Assembly (NCBI GenBank): GCA_900660155.1
Contig: CABFPE010000050.1
Coordinates: 198,905 to 222,679 of the forward strand
Direction of reading: 5' to 3'
DNA length: 23,775 nucleotides
From: Hofstenia miamia
Taxonomy: Eukaryota > Xenacoelomorpha > Acoela > Hofsteniidae
Shown: positions 8,985-19,174 of the stretch, piece by piece
Position numbering within the stretch: the first letter of the stretch is position 1
Layout: every line of letters starts with the position of its first letter
Made by a program: the position numbers and the translations under genes
Notes under the pieces: model-generated
What the model saw: the letters and a program-made list of their open reading frames with translations, nothing else
Databases searched by the model: none
What the model was told of the DNA's origin: nothing

Positions 8985-10046
8985 TTAGAAAAGTCTAAGA
9001 AAGTTTCTAATCCTCTGAACCTCGGCGGGTGATAACGGCGGTGGTGTTGAGAGAATGTCGGCATAACTTCGTCGCATGTTTATTGGCGGTGAAACTAAAG
9101 CATGTTTTGACGGGGTTTGTTCAAAGGTGTTGGGTGGCGTTTGTAAAAATGGTTGGCGTGCGTTTGAGAACCGGTGTTGAGGCGGAAACGGTAAGATAAA
9201 AGATTTCGAGCTGGCGGTGTAGGTCTTTTCATCACGTAATCGCTGATTAAATACGCGGTGAAAAAAGAATTTGATGGACCGTGCAAGCGTTGCATAACCT
9301 TGTTTAGTGTAGTGGATTCCATTTTTCGTGAATAAACTGCTATCAACAGAAGATCCTAAATAAAAACAGTTAGAGTTGTCGAAAACGGTATAATTTAACA
9401 GCTTGTCGTTTTGTTTCATAAGTAAATTTAGTTCAGCGGATTTTTTGTTTAACACCTCGTCCTTAGGTAAAGGAGCAACTTCACCAAGGAAAACTTTAGC
9501 TGAACTAAATTTAGTTTTAATAACATTAATTAATTTCTTATACTTATCTGTAAAATCTTCTTTCTTTTGCATTAAGTCGTTTCTTCCTATTGTAATGAGA
9601 ATTCTCATTATATTATTCGATTCGGGATAAAGCGGAATTAAATCAGCTATGTCTTCAATGGTGGCTCCCGGATATGAATGAACACATGTAGCAGTTCTTA
9701 GTAAGCCCGGAGCTTTCAGATGACGGTACATTGATGATCCGATGGCAAGAAATTCAGCTTCTGCTCTCAAGTGTTTTGGGCGTTGTATCTTCTTTTGTGT
9801 TTGAGACGGCACATGATTTATTTCTGGAGTTACTTGAGTAGTTTTGTTGGTGGATTCAGAAGGAGTTTCTTTGATGGCTGCTAGCATGTTGAACAGGATA
9901 ATTAGTTCATCTCTGCCGAGATTCTTGAGAGGAGCTAATAATTTAGTTTTGCTTAACTCCTCTTCAGGTAACGCAATGAGCGAAGTAGCGTTAAGCGTGG
10001 TAAGCACAGCGCGCTCGCAAGGACCGACTGCTCGCGGTGAAAGCAT
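8985..10046 (-). CDS. LINE ORF1 protein with SGNH/GDSL-hydrolase domain
   Basis: An intact 353-residue ORF. ORF1 proteins of this kind bind element RNA, and in several CR1-type families they carry an esterase-like domain of uncertain role. Residues 1-90 are a linker with a helical patch (LGRDELIILFNML, about 43-55). The SGNH domain covers about 95-262: block I FLAIGSSMYRHL with nucleophile Ser near 104, block III TIGRNDL (154-157) and block V NGIHYT with His245. The usual GDS and DxxH acids are replaced (GSS; KNGIH). The C-terminus is Pro/Ser-rich and ends RRSYADIL...RIRNFLRLF, a tail often seen in such ORF1s. There is no CCHC knuckle. The start ATG lies in a 13-base direct repeat (10039-10051), and a copy upstream makes a tiny uORF. 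It overlaps the duplicated segment 9626-9955. Confidence 0.8.
   Translation of the reverse strand: MLSPRAVGPCERAVLTTLNATSLIALPEEELSKTKLLAPLKNLGRDELIILFNMLAAIKETPSESTNKTTQVTPEINHVPSQTQKKIQRPKHLRAEAEFLAIGSSMYRHLKAPGLLRTATCVHSYPGATIEDIADLIPLYPESNNIMRILITIGRNDLMQKKEDFTDKYKKLINVIKTKFSSAKVFLGEVAPLPKDEVLNKKSAELNLLMKQNDKLLNYTVFDNSNCFYLGSSVDSSLFTKNGIHYTKQGYATLARSIKFFFHRVFNQRLRDEKTYTASSKSFILPFPPQHRFSNARQPFLQTPPNTFEQTPSKHALVSPPINMRRSYADILSTPPPLSPAEVQRIRNFLRLF
9626..9955 (-). repeat. Resident copy of the duplicated LINE segment
   Basis: The in-place partner of 8282-8610, lying inside the intact ORF1. It keeps the reading frame, whereas the other copy has a one-base deletion. It shows TG/CA at five sites that are CG in the partner, as expected for loss of methylated CpG. 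Confidence 0.9.
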
Positions 10047-10069
10047 CGGTAATTATGAAAGCATCGGTA
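10039..10069 (-). promoter_or_regulatory. 13-bp direct repeat creating a uORF before LINE ORF1
   Basis: gaaagcatcggta occurs at 10039-10051 and again at 10057-10069. On the element strand each unit contains ATGCTTTC. The upstream ATG (10064) encodes Met-Leu-Ser then TAA; the second (10046) opens ORF1 with the same Met-Leu-Ser. This four-codon uORF could lower ORF1 translation or simply be a by-product of the duplication. Confidence 0.5.
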
Positions 10070-10070
10070 T

Positions 10071-10580
10071 ATTCAGAGAATTGAACAATCAATCACAAAT
10101 GACCTTCTTGAAAAAGTTTCTTAGGTTTACTTAATCGGGCAAAGTATACAAGTCACTAAATTTGCTTCATAAACTAACTCAACTTCATGAATTTAACATG
10201 TTCTTAGTTATTTGATTCAACTTACTGGCAATAAGCTTAAAATTTATGTTCATGGAAACGCATATGCTAGAAAACAATCCATTGGTTTTTGTTGAAATTG
10301 CTGACATTTTCTTGTTTATGACGAATAGTTTCTTCCTGGGTATAAAACGATCAATTGAATTATCCTTATTTAATGTAGTTAGTGATATATCAAATTCCAG
10401 TAACTAACTGTTGCAAAATTAAATTTATGTGTCGCGAATTACTAAGAAAATGATCACATACTTTTTAAAGCCTACAATAATTATAATAATTGCGCAATAA
10501 TTGGCTTTACAATAAACTAAGTGATGCCAAATTTCAATACAGATCGAAACTAAGATGTCACACTGTACTGAGTAAAAATA
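10071..10580. other. Flank of LINE, possibly its 5' UTR
   Basis: No ORF or repeat could be assigned. Part may be the 5' UTR or promoter of the minus-strand LINE; I could not see where the element begins. Confidence 0.35.
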
Positions 10581-10635
10581 TTCTTCTTCTTCTTCTTCTT
10601 TTTCTTCTTCTTCTTCTTCTTATTCTTCTTCTTCT
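10581..10635. repeat. (TTC)n microsatellite
   Basis: About 18 TTC units with two interruptions. It is the opposite-strand counterpart of the AGA run at 5142-5157, and both have a similar 'ttttaa..aaggc' word beside them. Confidence 0.9.
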
Positions 10636-12065
10636 ATAAGCCTTTAGTTTTAAAAATTCTCCAAAAGTGACCAAACCACACCATTGATATAAAAAAAATC
10701 AAAAAAGGAGAATAATTTACACTGTGTATATTTGCAAAAAACAAGTGTCTAGGGTAGTTTCTGTATTACATCACGATGTCTAACAGACTGAAAGGTGATT
10801 TTTAACAGCAAAACGTTTGGTAAGATATTCTCTAAGCATCAAAACAGAAGTGAAGTAGAGGACTTTTAATAAATTTCGTAAATATGATTAAAAAATGTTG
10901 TTCGACTATGAGCCTCTAAATTACGAAATGTGAAAATAATGTCTAGAAGAATTAAAAAAAACAGGTTTATTTATTTGCAATAAGACCATACCTCATTTGA
11001 AAAAACTGAGTCTACTAATTATAATTGTTAGTTAACAAGCATGAAATATTTAGAAAGCGATATACACAGAACTCAATGCTTTGCCGCTTAAATTCGTACT
11101 TGATTGCAAGTAAAAAGCAACTTGCCATATCATTCATGAATTTTGCTGCTTAAGTTAGCAATATTAGGAAAGTATTCTCAATAAAAAACACCAAATGCAT
11201 ATCATAACAGTTAAAAACTATGAACAATCGACATAGTTAAATGCGGAAACAAATTCTATAAGTTTCCTAAAATGTGAAGGGGCAAAAAACAATGTATGCA
11301 ACTATTGTATATTAGAAATTACATGCATTCAAAATCACCCAACTTACGTTTTAGGAGACAATGTTGTTGAGAAATGTCCAAAATCATGCAAACATTGGGC
11401 CTGTTCATAGTTGAAGTGCAAGTCTAAGCATGATAAATGATTAAAACACTAACACTGAATAAAAATCAGTATAAATTTCTACAAAGGATTTGCACGAGAG
11501 TGTTTTTTAGTGGAAGCATTTGGGCAATATGGGTACGTGGTTGTGGGAACTAGTTCATAATCTTTTAAGTTCGTTGAACAGCTTAAATATCAGCTCAAAT
11601 TAAATTTTTTTACAAAATTGGATGTTTCACCGACATAATTAAATATTTTCATATGCTTCAGGCACAGAAATAATTTCAGCTTTGCATGCGGGCATTGATG
11701 TGCTCATATCCAAATATTGAAGATGTGGAAAAACCGATTGTATGCTTTTGGATACAGTAAAAAGTTTAGAGTTAACGGTATTAATATGAAATTTATGAAA
11801 TTGCAAATATGCGTCAAGCAAACCGAAGTGATCGCGCAATTTTAATTTCACTATCAATATTTTTATTTTTTTATCTCAAAATTACACAACAATACATCAT
11901 TAGATTTTCAGGAAGTTTGTTTGGCAAGAAAACTATTTTCCATGTTTTAATTACTAATAATGTTATATATTTAAATACTTAAATGATACATAAATGTTAT
12001 ACAATAACAAAGTTATTTTAATAATGAGAAATTAAGGTTTAGATTATTTTAGGCAAAATTTTTAT
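10636..12065. other. AT-rich non-coding stretch
   Basis: I see no gene, RNA or recognisable repeat. The ORF at 11639-11857 has no motif and ordinary AT-rich composition. Confidence 0.5.
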
Positions 12066-12086
12066 CATTCCCTTGTATAGGGAATG
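12066..12086. other. Short perfect hairpin
   Basis: CATTCCCT-TGTAT-AGGGAATG: an 8-bp perfect stem with a 5-base loop, isolated in AT-rich DNA. It has no U-run or adjacent gene to make it a terminator. Confidence 0.5.
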
Positions 12087-14700
12087 AATTTTGAGTTTAA
12101 CAAAAAATTAATACATCCGTTTAAATTGCAATAACTTCAAAAATGAAACGTTTATTGAAAAGTAGCTCTACAGTGACGGAATTTATTGAAATGCCTACTT
12201 CAGCCAAAAATGAAGTTAATGGCATAAACGCTTCCAGAGAAATATTGGTTTTAGTGTCTAAAGTGAGATTTTAAGAGACTTTCAAAAGGTTATAATTAGG
12301 GCGATTTCTTGACATAAAAAATTTTGATCATAAAATTTTGACTTTTTTTGCATAAAAACCTTTTTACCTAAAGATTGTTTAGCTTTTGTAAAAATCGTGT
12401 ATTCTATATTAAGCATAATCAACTAGGTAGTTAGAAGCACCAATAGAAAACTGCTCATTATTTTATTGTCTTAAAGATGCTTATTAATATTGAGAAGAAC
12501 CTTTCCATGGAAGCAGGAGAACACTTGCTTTTTTCAGCAATCCATATTCTGTAAGATTTAATGAACCAATTATTCATTAAGTCAATGTAATCTATAGTTT
12601 TCAATTTTCGGCAAAGCATCCAAAATTAATGTTGATTCAAACTCAAAGCATTTTAGAAGTTCAATTTAATTCATAGTAATTTGTGGCTTGCACTAACTTT
12701 TGCATTAGTGCCTAATTGAGAGCAATTTTTCCTCTCTCAGCAATAACACCCTTTGTAATGTCATTTTATAAACATTGGCAAAATATTAAAGTAGTAATTA
12801 AATGTTTGCTCTAACTTATCTCTATTTTAGAAGTTAGAAATTGAGGCTTCCTCCCCTTTAAACGTTGGTTTACAATTTAAGTACAAATTGCATAAATTTA
12901 CTCAGCTACTCTGCTATTAAAAATGTTGTTAGGTTTTGTATTACGTGGTTTTGAAGAAATTCTTTTTTGTTTCTCTACCAAAAAATTTGACTTAAAAATT
13001 TGACCTTAAAAAAAATTTCGAATTTTTTTTACCTTATTTCAAATGTTATTTTGACCTTAAAATTTTTAAAACGCATACGCATTAAAACAATTAAGTTTAT
13101 ATTTATTTAAACAAATTTGACCTTTATTTCAATTTTGACTTTTTTTTTGTTATTAGCAATGTTTTTTGAATAATTTGTCAAATACTTCCAATTGTTATAA
13201 AAAGGAAATTCTTAATCAAAGGTGACATTTTAAAGAACCCATTAGATGTGACGCAAGCTTTTCTTATCAAAAGCAATCTGAAACTAAGAAAAACTATGTT
13301 CAGAAAATAGAAACGTTGGTCACTTCTGTGCACTAGTTATGTGCAAATAAAGACGCAACAACTATCTTCCAAATATAACTGAAATTTTACAATAAACATC
13401 AATGAAAACATGTTGACAAGTATATAAACAAGTTTTCTATAGTTTATCAAAATTAGATAATAAATTATTGAAGAAAGGAAAAAATTATCTATCAAAACAA
13501 ATTTATCTGCGGAAAGACTAGCTGCTCAAAAACTAACAAAACCGAAGCTGGTTACTTTGTGTGGAGTTGCTCACTACATTTGTGCAGTATTTTCTCGCAC
13601 TTTGTTCACAGCTTCCGAGTGTTTTTGGACCAATAAAATATCAACCCTGCTTGCATGGCACTAAATAATGATCGATTTTACCATATCTTACAGCAGAAGG
13701 TGCAAGAGCTAATTATTCCTCAAGTGAATTCTTGAAACTTGACACTTCACTAGTGCTTTGGCCACTGTTGTCCAGGAATGATGTGATCCATTATACTTGC
13801 TGAATGAATGTGATTTTACGACTCATACACAGGGACAACTGATTAATTGAGAACGTGGGAAAATAAACTCCCATTTTCGTGGGTGTAGTCGAGGTTTGTA
13901 TGAGGCCAATTTTCTGTAACATAGATCTACACCTCCTATTATTTAGTTGTACATGCATATGACTCAAAGCCAAGCTAAAATAATTTTTGCTTTATTTTCA
14001 CCCATTTTTGTTTTTGCAACAAGGTTATTCCATATAATAATTTCTTGCAACTGTAACGGCATAGTTTTCATTCCATTTTACACAAACCATTGATCCGTAA
14101 GGCATCCAAAACTTAGGTTTATTATTGATAAATTGTCTGGCGCTTGGAGCCTTTCATAGGAAACCATAGACTCATTAACACTGATGAACTCATCAAATAC
14201 TCCAAAATGCTGACATTACTTTTCAGCTTTTCGAACAGAGCTTTATAACCTTGGACCCATTGGAAGATGTCAAATTTTGTTTGTAAATCCTATGTATAAA
14301 TTATTTAATGATTTAACCGTTCTCTGCTCATTGTTAGGGAAAGAATGCATTGCTTGTTAGCTAAACAGGAAGGAATAGTTAGGAACACTTTGCATAAATG
14401 GTGCATATATTTTGGCACCCGACGAGACCAACGTTTCAATGTTAGGAAAATCAAATTTTAATGAATTTTTTAAAAGTTTCGAATACATGTTTCATTTTGA
14501 TATTTAAACAGGTAACACCCCAACTAATAGAAAAATAGCGAGCTGCTCTGCTTGAATTTTTATTGCTAATTTTCACATTAAATTTTGAATTCTATATATA
14601 GATCTCAAATGTACATTTTGTAAATTTATCGATATACTGTTAACATAGAACGAGAGAGGAATTACTAACAAAAATTAGTCTATTTCCATTTATTACTCAC
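12087..14700. other. AT-rich non-coding stretch with local TTTGACCTTAAA repeats
   Basis: At about 12980-13140 the words TTTGACCTTAAAA, TTTTGACCTTAAAA and TTTGACCTTTATTT recur within 160 bases, a small degenerate tandem patch. The ORF at 13791-13973 has no support. Otherwise nothing was seen. Confidence 0.45.
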
Positions 14701-14717
14701 ACTCTGCCTCAGAATTG

Positions 14718-15003
14718 GAATTGGGCCAATTTTTTAGGCCCAAGTTCGGCCCGGCGCAAATTATTTTTCCTTTGCATCGCTGATAGTTTCTTCGGCCGCA
14801 TAGAGGCCCATAAGCACTACACTATGAATTTGATTAGATAATTTGCCTAATGTGTTTATTAATGTGCTCATCCTCTTAAGTCTGTCAACAATGCTAATTC
14901 TCTTGAAATTCAAATGCATTGTTAAGCGCAATATAATAAACGTGTTATACAGGGGCGTCGGTCTGGGGTTCAACGATTCCTGGTGCAGTGTGTGCTCCTC
15001 CTG
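14718..15003. other. GC-richer patch with doubtful ORF and hAT-like end
   Basis: TTGGGCC...GGCCCAA near 14726-14744 forms a 7-bp hairpin. A minus-strand frame at 14973-14761 contains a helical-looking stretch (SIVDRLKRMSTLINTLGK then AAEETISDAKEK), and 'tttcaag' could be a splice acceptor just before it, so an isolated or decayed exon is possible. 'caggggcgtcgg' near 14951 resembles the start of hAT-type terminal repeats, but no matching opposite end was found. I assign no function. Confidence 0.25.
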
Positions 15004-16070
15004 TAAATGTTTGCATTTGTTGAAAGAAACAAATAATATTGAGTGTGAATTTTCACAAATATTACCAATGAAGACAAAAAATTTCTAGTTTCAAATTTTT
15101 TTTGGATTTTTCTTAAAATTGTTAAACAATTTCATCTCACAAAATAATAAAATCTCAAAAATCAAAGTGCACAATGTAAATAAGTTGCGTCTCTTCTTTT
15201 TTTTTAAATTTAAGTGCTTTTATGTTAATCTCTTGTTTAGACGTCTTTGGTATCGTACAAAAATGTTGCCATGGATAGTATTGTAACTTTAAGTGAGATA
15301 AATGGCGATTGTTGGCATAACCATATCTAACAGCGATTAGCAAAATTTTTAATCTCCAAATATTTTAATATTAACTGGGCATGGCAAAAGTTAACAGCCA
15401 ATTTGGCATTCGACTGGACATTTCTGAAATCGATTATTGCAATTAGCCTTTTACATGTAAGCAAACCTTAAGAAATGAGAACCACAACAAGATCATTTAT
15501 ATTTTGTTACTTTTCTATTCAAACATTTCTATATGAAAATGAAGTTTATTTTAATTTTAATGTCTATAGGTACTGTAGTTTTACACGTTCTTGAAAAACC
15601 TTAAACTTTTATGTTGTTTTACAACATTGTACTAGTGTGAACCTAAATACAACAATGAGTTTCTAGTGACAATATTAACAATAATAATTACTTTTATAGA
15701 GCCATTGAATTATTCTGAATTTAATAGCATCATTGATTGTATATTTTTCTACCACTATTCGCAGCTTAATACAAAAACTATTATAGCCCTGCGGAATAAC
15801 TTTTAGGAATAAAAAAGCACTTCTGAATACTTCTTGATTATTAACATCCAATTAAAAAATTTGCTTTTTAATAAAAGTAGGCTTGGTTTGGGCTCCAAAT
15901 TTGCAAATATTAAGTTTTTGCTATTAAAAATGACACGTATACAACTAGAGTATCGCTAAAAAAATTGACAAGTTTTTACACTAATTTCTTTTACTAGATC
16001 AATGTAAGAAATGTTTTAAGGAAAAAATATCTTCCTACATATCTAAGTAATATATCCCTCAAATAAGAGG
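15004..16070. other. AT-rich non-coding stretch
   Basis: No gene, RNA or repeat is supported. The minus-strand ORF at 15155-15343 is composition noise. Confidence 0.5.
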
Positions 16071-16620
16071 TACCGTATTTACCCGTGTATAAGCCGCACC
16101 CCGATTTTGGGAGATTTTTTGGAAAAAAAGTTTTTTGAGAAAAAATAAATCTACAAGCACAGAATCAATGAAACATATTCAGATATTCTTACAACTTTGA
16201 AGTAAAATTTTAAGTCCGATTCGTACGTCTATTTAATAATTTAATAACTGTAACAAGTAAAGTACTGAAGTATCATCAATATTTACTAAAAGTTCGTTTT
16301 AAACAAGGATATTACTTTAATCTATATTACAGCAAGATCCCGTACATTAGCTTACATTATATGTGTAAATTAGGTATCTTCGCGAGGTGTTTTTCAAGTG
16401 TTTCCGTAGATAAGCCGCACCCCCGCTTTGGGGGCAATTTTTCGTGGAAAAATTTACCTAGTTGTGAAAATACTTTCTTAGCGTCTTCTCTAAATGCACA
16501 GCCATGTTGGGGTATATCAACCGTTGGCAAGGCCATTAAAATGTGCAGATCACATAAACCATAACAACTGTACAAATACAAATCAGAAGTTTAAAATGAA
16601 AAAAACCCATTATTTTTCTT
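16071..16620. mobile_element. Probable non-autonomous DNA transposon (GTATAAGCCGCACC motif)
   Basis: 'taccgtatttacccgtgtat' leading into AAGCCGCACCCCGATTTTGGG at 16071-16110 is echoed in direct orientation at 16402-16440 by TTCCGTAGATAAGCCGCACCCCCGCTTTGGGG. This motif resembles a dispersed element end that I recall from many animal genomes. Both copies lead into TTTTTTGGAAAA/TTTTTCGTGGAAAA. The downstream stretch to about 16620 ('atgcacagccatgttgg', 'ccgttggcaaggccatt') has higher complexity than its surroundings. No inverted copy of the end and no transposase were found. The short ORFs on both strands at 16357-16581 probably belong to the repeat. Confidence 0.45.
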
Positions 16621-16679
16621 GACATCTCAAAATCTCTTGGAAATTGATGTAGAAAATCTTATGAAGTTGTTCTCACCAC

Positions 16680-17345
16680 TGTTCTATACATTTTGGAATC
16701 TTGGATGGTGCTCAGACGCAAGGTATTTCATCTGAACCCAGACATTCTCAATAATATTCAAATCTGGGCAGCTAGGTGGCCAATCAGTCAGAAGTGCAAT
16801 CTAAACATAACACAGGGGCTACAGGTAATTCCTAAAATTGTATGAAAATTACATTTAAATGACCAACTTCATGAAAAAATGAACTGATGAATTGCTTTAT
16901 AAATGGTTTCCACTTCATTCTCTTCCGTGAACATCCTGGTCTTGTGACTTGTGTGGGTTTGTGCGCCATCTTTCTGAAGTAGTTCATCATAACGGAGATC
17001 CGGGAGCATATGTTCTGTGCACATTCCCTTGAATCCTTAAGAGCTTTCGTTCTCCTGAAAGCTTAATATAGCCCAAATCATTATGCAGTGGCCACCATAC
17101 TAGAAGGTTTTTCTTGTGTAAATTGGGTTGTAACGGTTATTCATGTGCTTGGTCTTCTCATATAGCTTCTATGGTAGGACGAAGCTTGGATATGCTTTCA
17201 TCAGTAAAGACCACCTTGGACTAATCCTCAGTAGAATTTGAAAGATGTTGGTTGCAAAATTTAGCCCGAGATTTCTTCTGTCGTAAAGTTAGGAGGAGCA
17301 ATACATCTCATGAGATTACATTGAGATGCCATTTCAGAATTAATG
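16680..17345 (-). pseudogene. Tc1/mariner-type transposase wreck
   Basis: No long ORF exists here, but reading through stops on the minus strand gives an ordered Tc1-family transposase, the DDE enzyme that cuts and pastes the element. In order: LRQKKSRAKFC near 17280, VVFTDES (first catalytic Asp, 17200-17202), LVWWPLHNDLGYIKLSGE near 17090, QKDGAQTHTSHKT (second Asp, 16968-16970), then DWPPSCPDLNIIENVW (third acid Glu, 16747-16749) and a C-terminal ASEHHPRFQNV before a stop. Damage: at least four stops, a frameshift near 16990 and about 116 bases too many between the second Asp and the Glu. The first-to-second Asp distance is about 77 residues, shorter than usual. The N-terminal DNA-binding region is unrecognisable and no terminal repeats were found. 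Confidence 0.85.
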
Positions 17346-18589
17346 TATAATTCAGTATATAAAATTTGTAGAAAATATTTAAACATTTCTTATGCATTAT
17401 TTCTTCCAAAAATCACAATTTTTTATTGTAATTATATGTATAGTATATATTAGTATATAATATAAACTAGTTTAAGCACATTTGCCACAAGAGGTTGATT
17501 CTGCCTACTGTAAACTGTTTAAATTTTAGCATTTTCAAAATCCTTACATTTCTGTATTCTCCTGTAATTTAGTGTTATATATTGAGAAATTATCTGACAT
17601 ATTTAAAGAAATTTCACCCACACGTTCTTTCACTATGGAACTTTTGTCAGCAACTTCAAAATTTTGATTGCGTATTTACATGAAACTACTGTTTTTGTCC
17701 TCATTTCGACATTACATATCTGGTGCAAAAAGGCTCAGAAAATATCATGAAATGTTTCCTATTGAAAAATTTTTGTACTTCAAAAAATCACCACTTTTTC
17801 ACTACATATCATTGGAAAAGATGATGTTATCAGTCATTATAGAATGGCCTCATTTTTAGAGGAATGATTGATTTACTAACATATAAAGTTTCATAGCAAA
17901 ATATTTTTTGGAAATAATCACCTACAATAATAGCAATACCAACTGATCAACATGTTGCCAAGGTTGCGTTGTGTGAGTTTTTTCACGCAACAGCCATTAT
18001 AACACCACAAAAGCTGTTGTTATATACAAGATGCACAACATAACACAACAAAGTAAAAAAATGCATCAAACCTGTAATTTGTGTTTTATAAAAACTAAAT
18101 GTTTATATGAGTATATAGGAAATAAAAATACCAGTTAGGCTTTCTATAATAATAGGAAATGTACGGTTTTGTATTCGTTTTTCTTTCTTAGACTAAATTT
18201 TTTTAAGTAGTATTTAATACATTCGATTTTTAAGCTGTTGAGAATCTAGCATTCAAAATTTTTAGCCAACGCAAAAACTTTTTTATAAAATGTAAATGAA
18301 ATTTTGCAAAATTTAATACCTAGCAGTTTAAAAACATAAATAAATAAAACAGTAATAATTTTTATGTTTTCTATGAAAATATATTTCTGTTGATGTGGTA
18401 TTGATAGTTGAAATTTCGGTTGACTTGAAAAAAATTCCTATCGCATCAGGCTTGTTTAGAAACACAAAAAAATAAAAAGCAAGAAATATATATGAACAAT
18501 TGAATGAAACAAGTAGCAAAATAGTAATCGAATATCATTTCCAACAAGTTTTTGATTTATATTACAAAAGCTAAGACCAGAGGATTAAG
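17346..18589. other. AT-rich non-coding stretch
   Basis: No gene is supported; the ORFs at 17668-17859 and 18328-18519 lack motifs. Near 17965-18055 short CAACA/TGTTG words repeat in both orientations, including a CAACAGC...GCTGTTG pair, probably simple-sequence drift. Confidence 0.45.
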
Positions 18590-18628
18590 AAAGAATGAGA
18601 TCTGCCAAAGCCAAGATCGTCATTCTTT
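18590..18628. other. Near-perfect stem-loop
   Basis: AAAGAATGAGATCT (18590-18603) pairs with AGATCGTCATTCTTT (18614-18628) with one bulged base and a 10-base loop. The stem is too short for a typical animal pre-microRNA; it may be a remnant of an element end. Confidence 0.5.
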
Positions 18629-18760
18629 GAATATTAATCTTACATGTTACATATATAGTAAAAAATGTTCTTTAAATGTAAGCAAGTGGCATCCTTTATT
18701 CAATACATGAATGAAAAAATGAAAATATAAATATTCAAACAATATATACTATGTAATTAT

Positions 18761-19150
18761 TTATATGCTGCGGAAGCTTGGGTGCATTTTTTAAATAAAC
18801 AACAGAAAAAACAGTTATGAAAACCCATCAGAATGTTTGCTATAATATTATGTCTGGACAAATATATGCTTTATGATATTATGAACAGAACATATCAGTC
18901 AAATTTTGAAAACAATACGGTGAATTGAAAATGATTACTCACATCCATTAAGTAGTGATTTAGAGTGTTCTATTTCTAAAAGTAGTTCCACTCGATCTAC
19001 TTACAATTTGATACATTGCAGAACGAAATTATAGCGAAATTCATTCATCCCAATGGCATCCAGATTACTTAATAGTGCACTCCTGATTGACAACCTAAAC
19101 TTTCATTAAACTCTTGTATGTCTTATTGTATTTGCACAGGAAATAAAGCG
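18761..19150 (+). pseudogene. LINE ORF2 C-terminal tail and 3' UTR
   Basis: Plus-strand remnant of a non-LTR retrotransposon. The first frame reads LYAAEAWVHFLNKQQKKQ, stop, KPIRMFAIILCLDKY. A second frame near 18940-19109 reads SHPLSSDLECSISKSSS, then LIHCRTKL, stop, RNSFIPMASRLLNSALL and ends at TAA 19107-19109. This matches the usual end of RT proteins in this class (Tyr-Ala/Cys...Trp, then CRTxR...SFIP...RLLN). AATAAA follows at 19142-19147 and a (TTA)n tail begins at 19151. The 5' truncation, two stops and frameshift mark an old dead-on-arrival insertion. Confidence 0.7.
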
Positions 19151-19174
19151 TTATTTATTATTATTATTATTATT
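19151..19174. repeat. (TTA)n microsatellite shared by two LINE 3' ends
   Basis: Tail of the plus-strand LINE (left) and, read as (TAA)n on the other strand, tail of the minus-strand R4-like element (right). The two elements lie tail-to-tail across 24 bases. Confidence 0.85.

Larger units (their letters stand above)
5145..10070 (-). mobile_element. CR1/L2-like non-LTR retrotransposon, rearranged
   Basis: Read on the minus strand, the parts appear in the order expected for a Jockey/CR1-group LINE: ORF1 with an SGNH-hydrolase domain (10046-8985), a short spacer, the ORF2 start with a 2A-like NPGP motif (8789-8612), then the ORF2 linker, reverse transcriptase and C-terminal region (7440-5305), then a 3' UTR. 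The apurinic-endonuclease part of ORF2 is missing. In its place lie a misplaced copy of an ORF1 segment between two Ns (8282-8610) and an oppositely oriented gene unit (about 7440-8280). The RT half carries two in-frame TGA stops and a frameshift, so this copy cannot be autonomous. Outer boundaries are approximate; no target-site duplication was identified. Confidence 0.8.

Noticed and set aside
14950..15003. tRNA-like B box at 'ggggttcaacgattcc'
   Set aside because: Spacing does not fit the B-box consensus and no A box or cloverleaf can be formed.
16361..16581. Overlapping ORFs on both strands of the GTATAAGCCGCACC repeat
   Set aside because: They include the repeat motif itself and have no recognisable protein signature.
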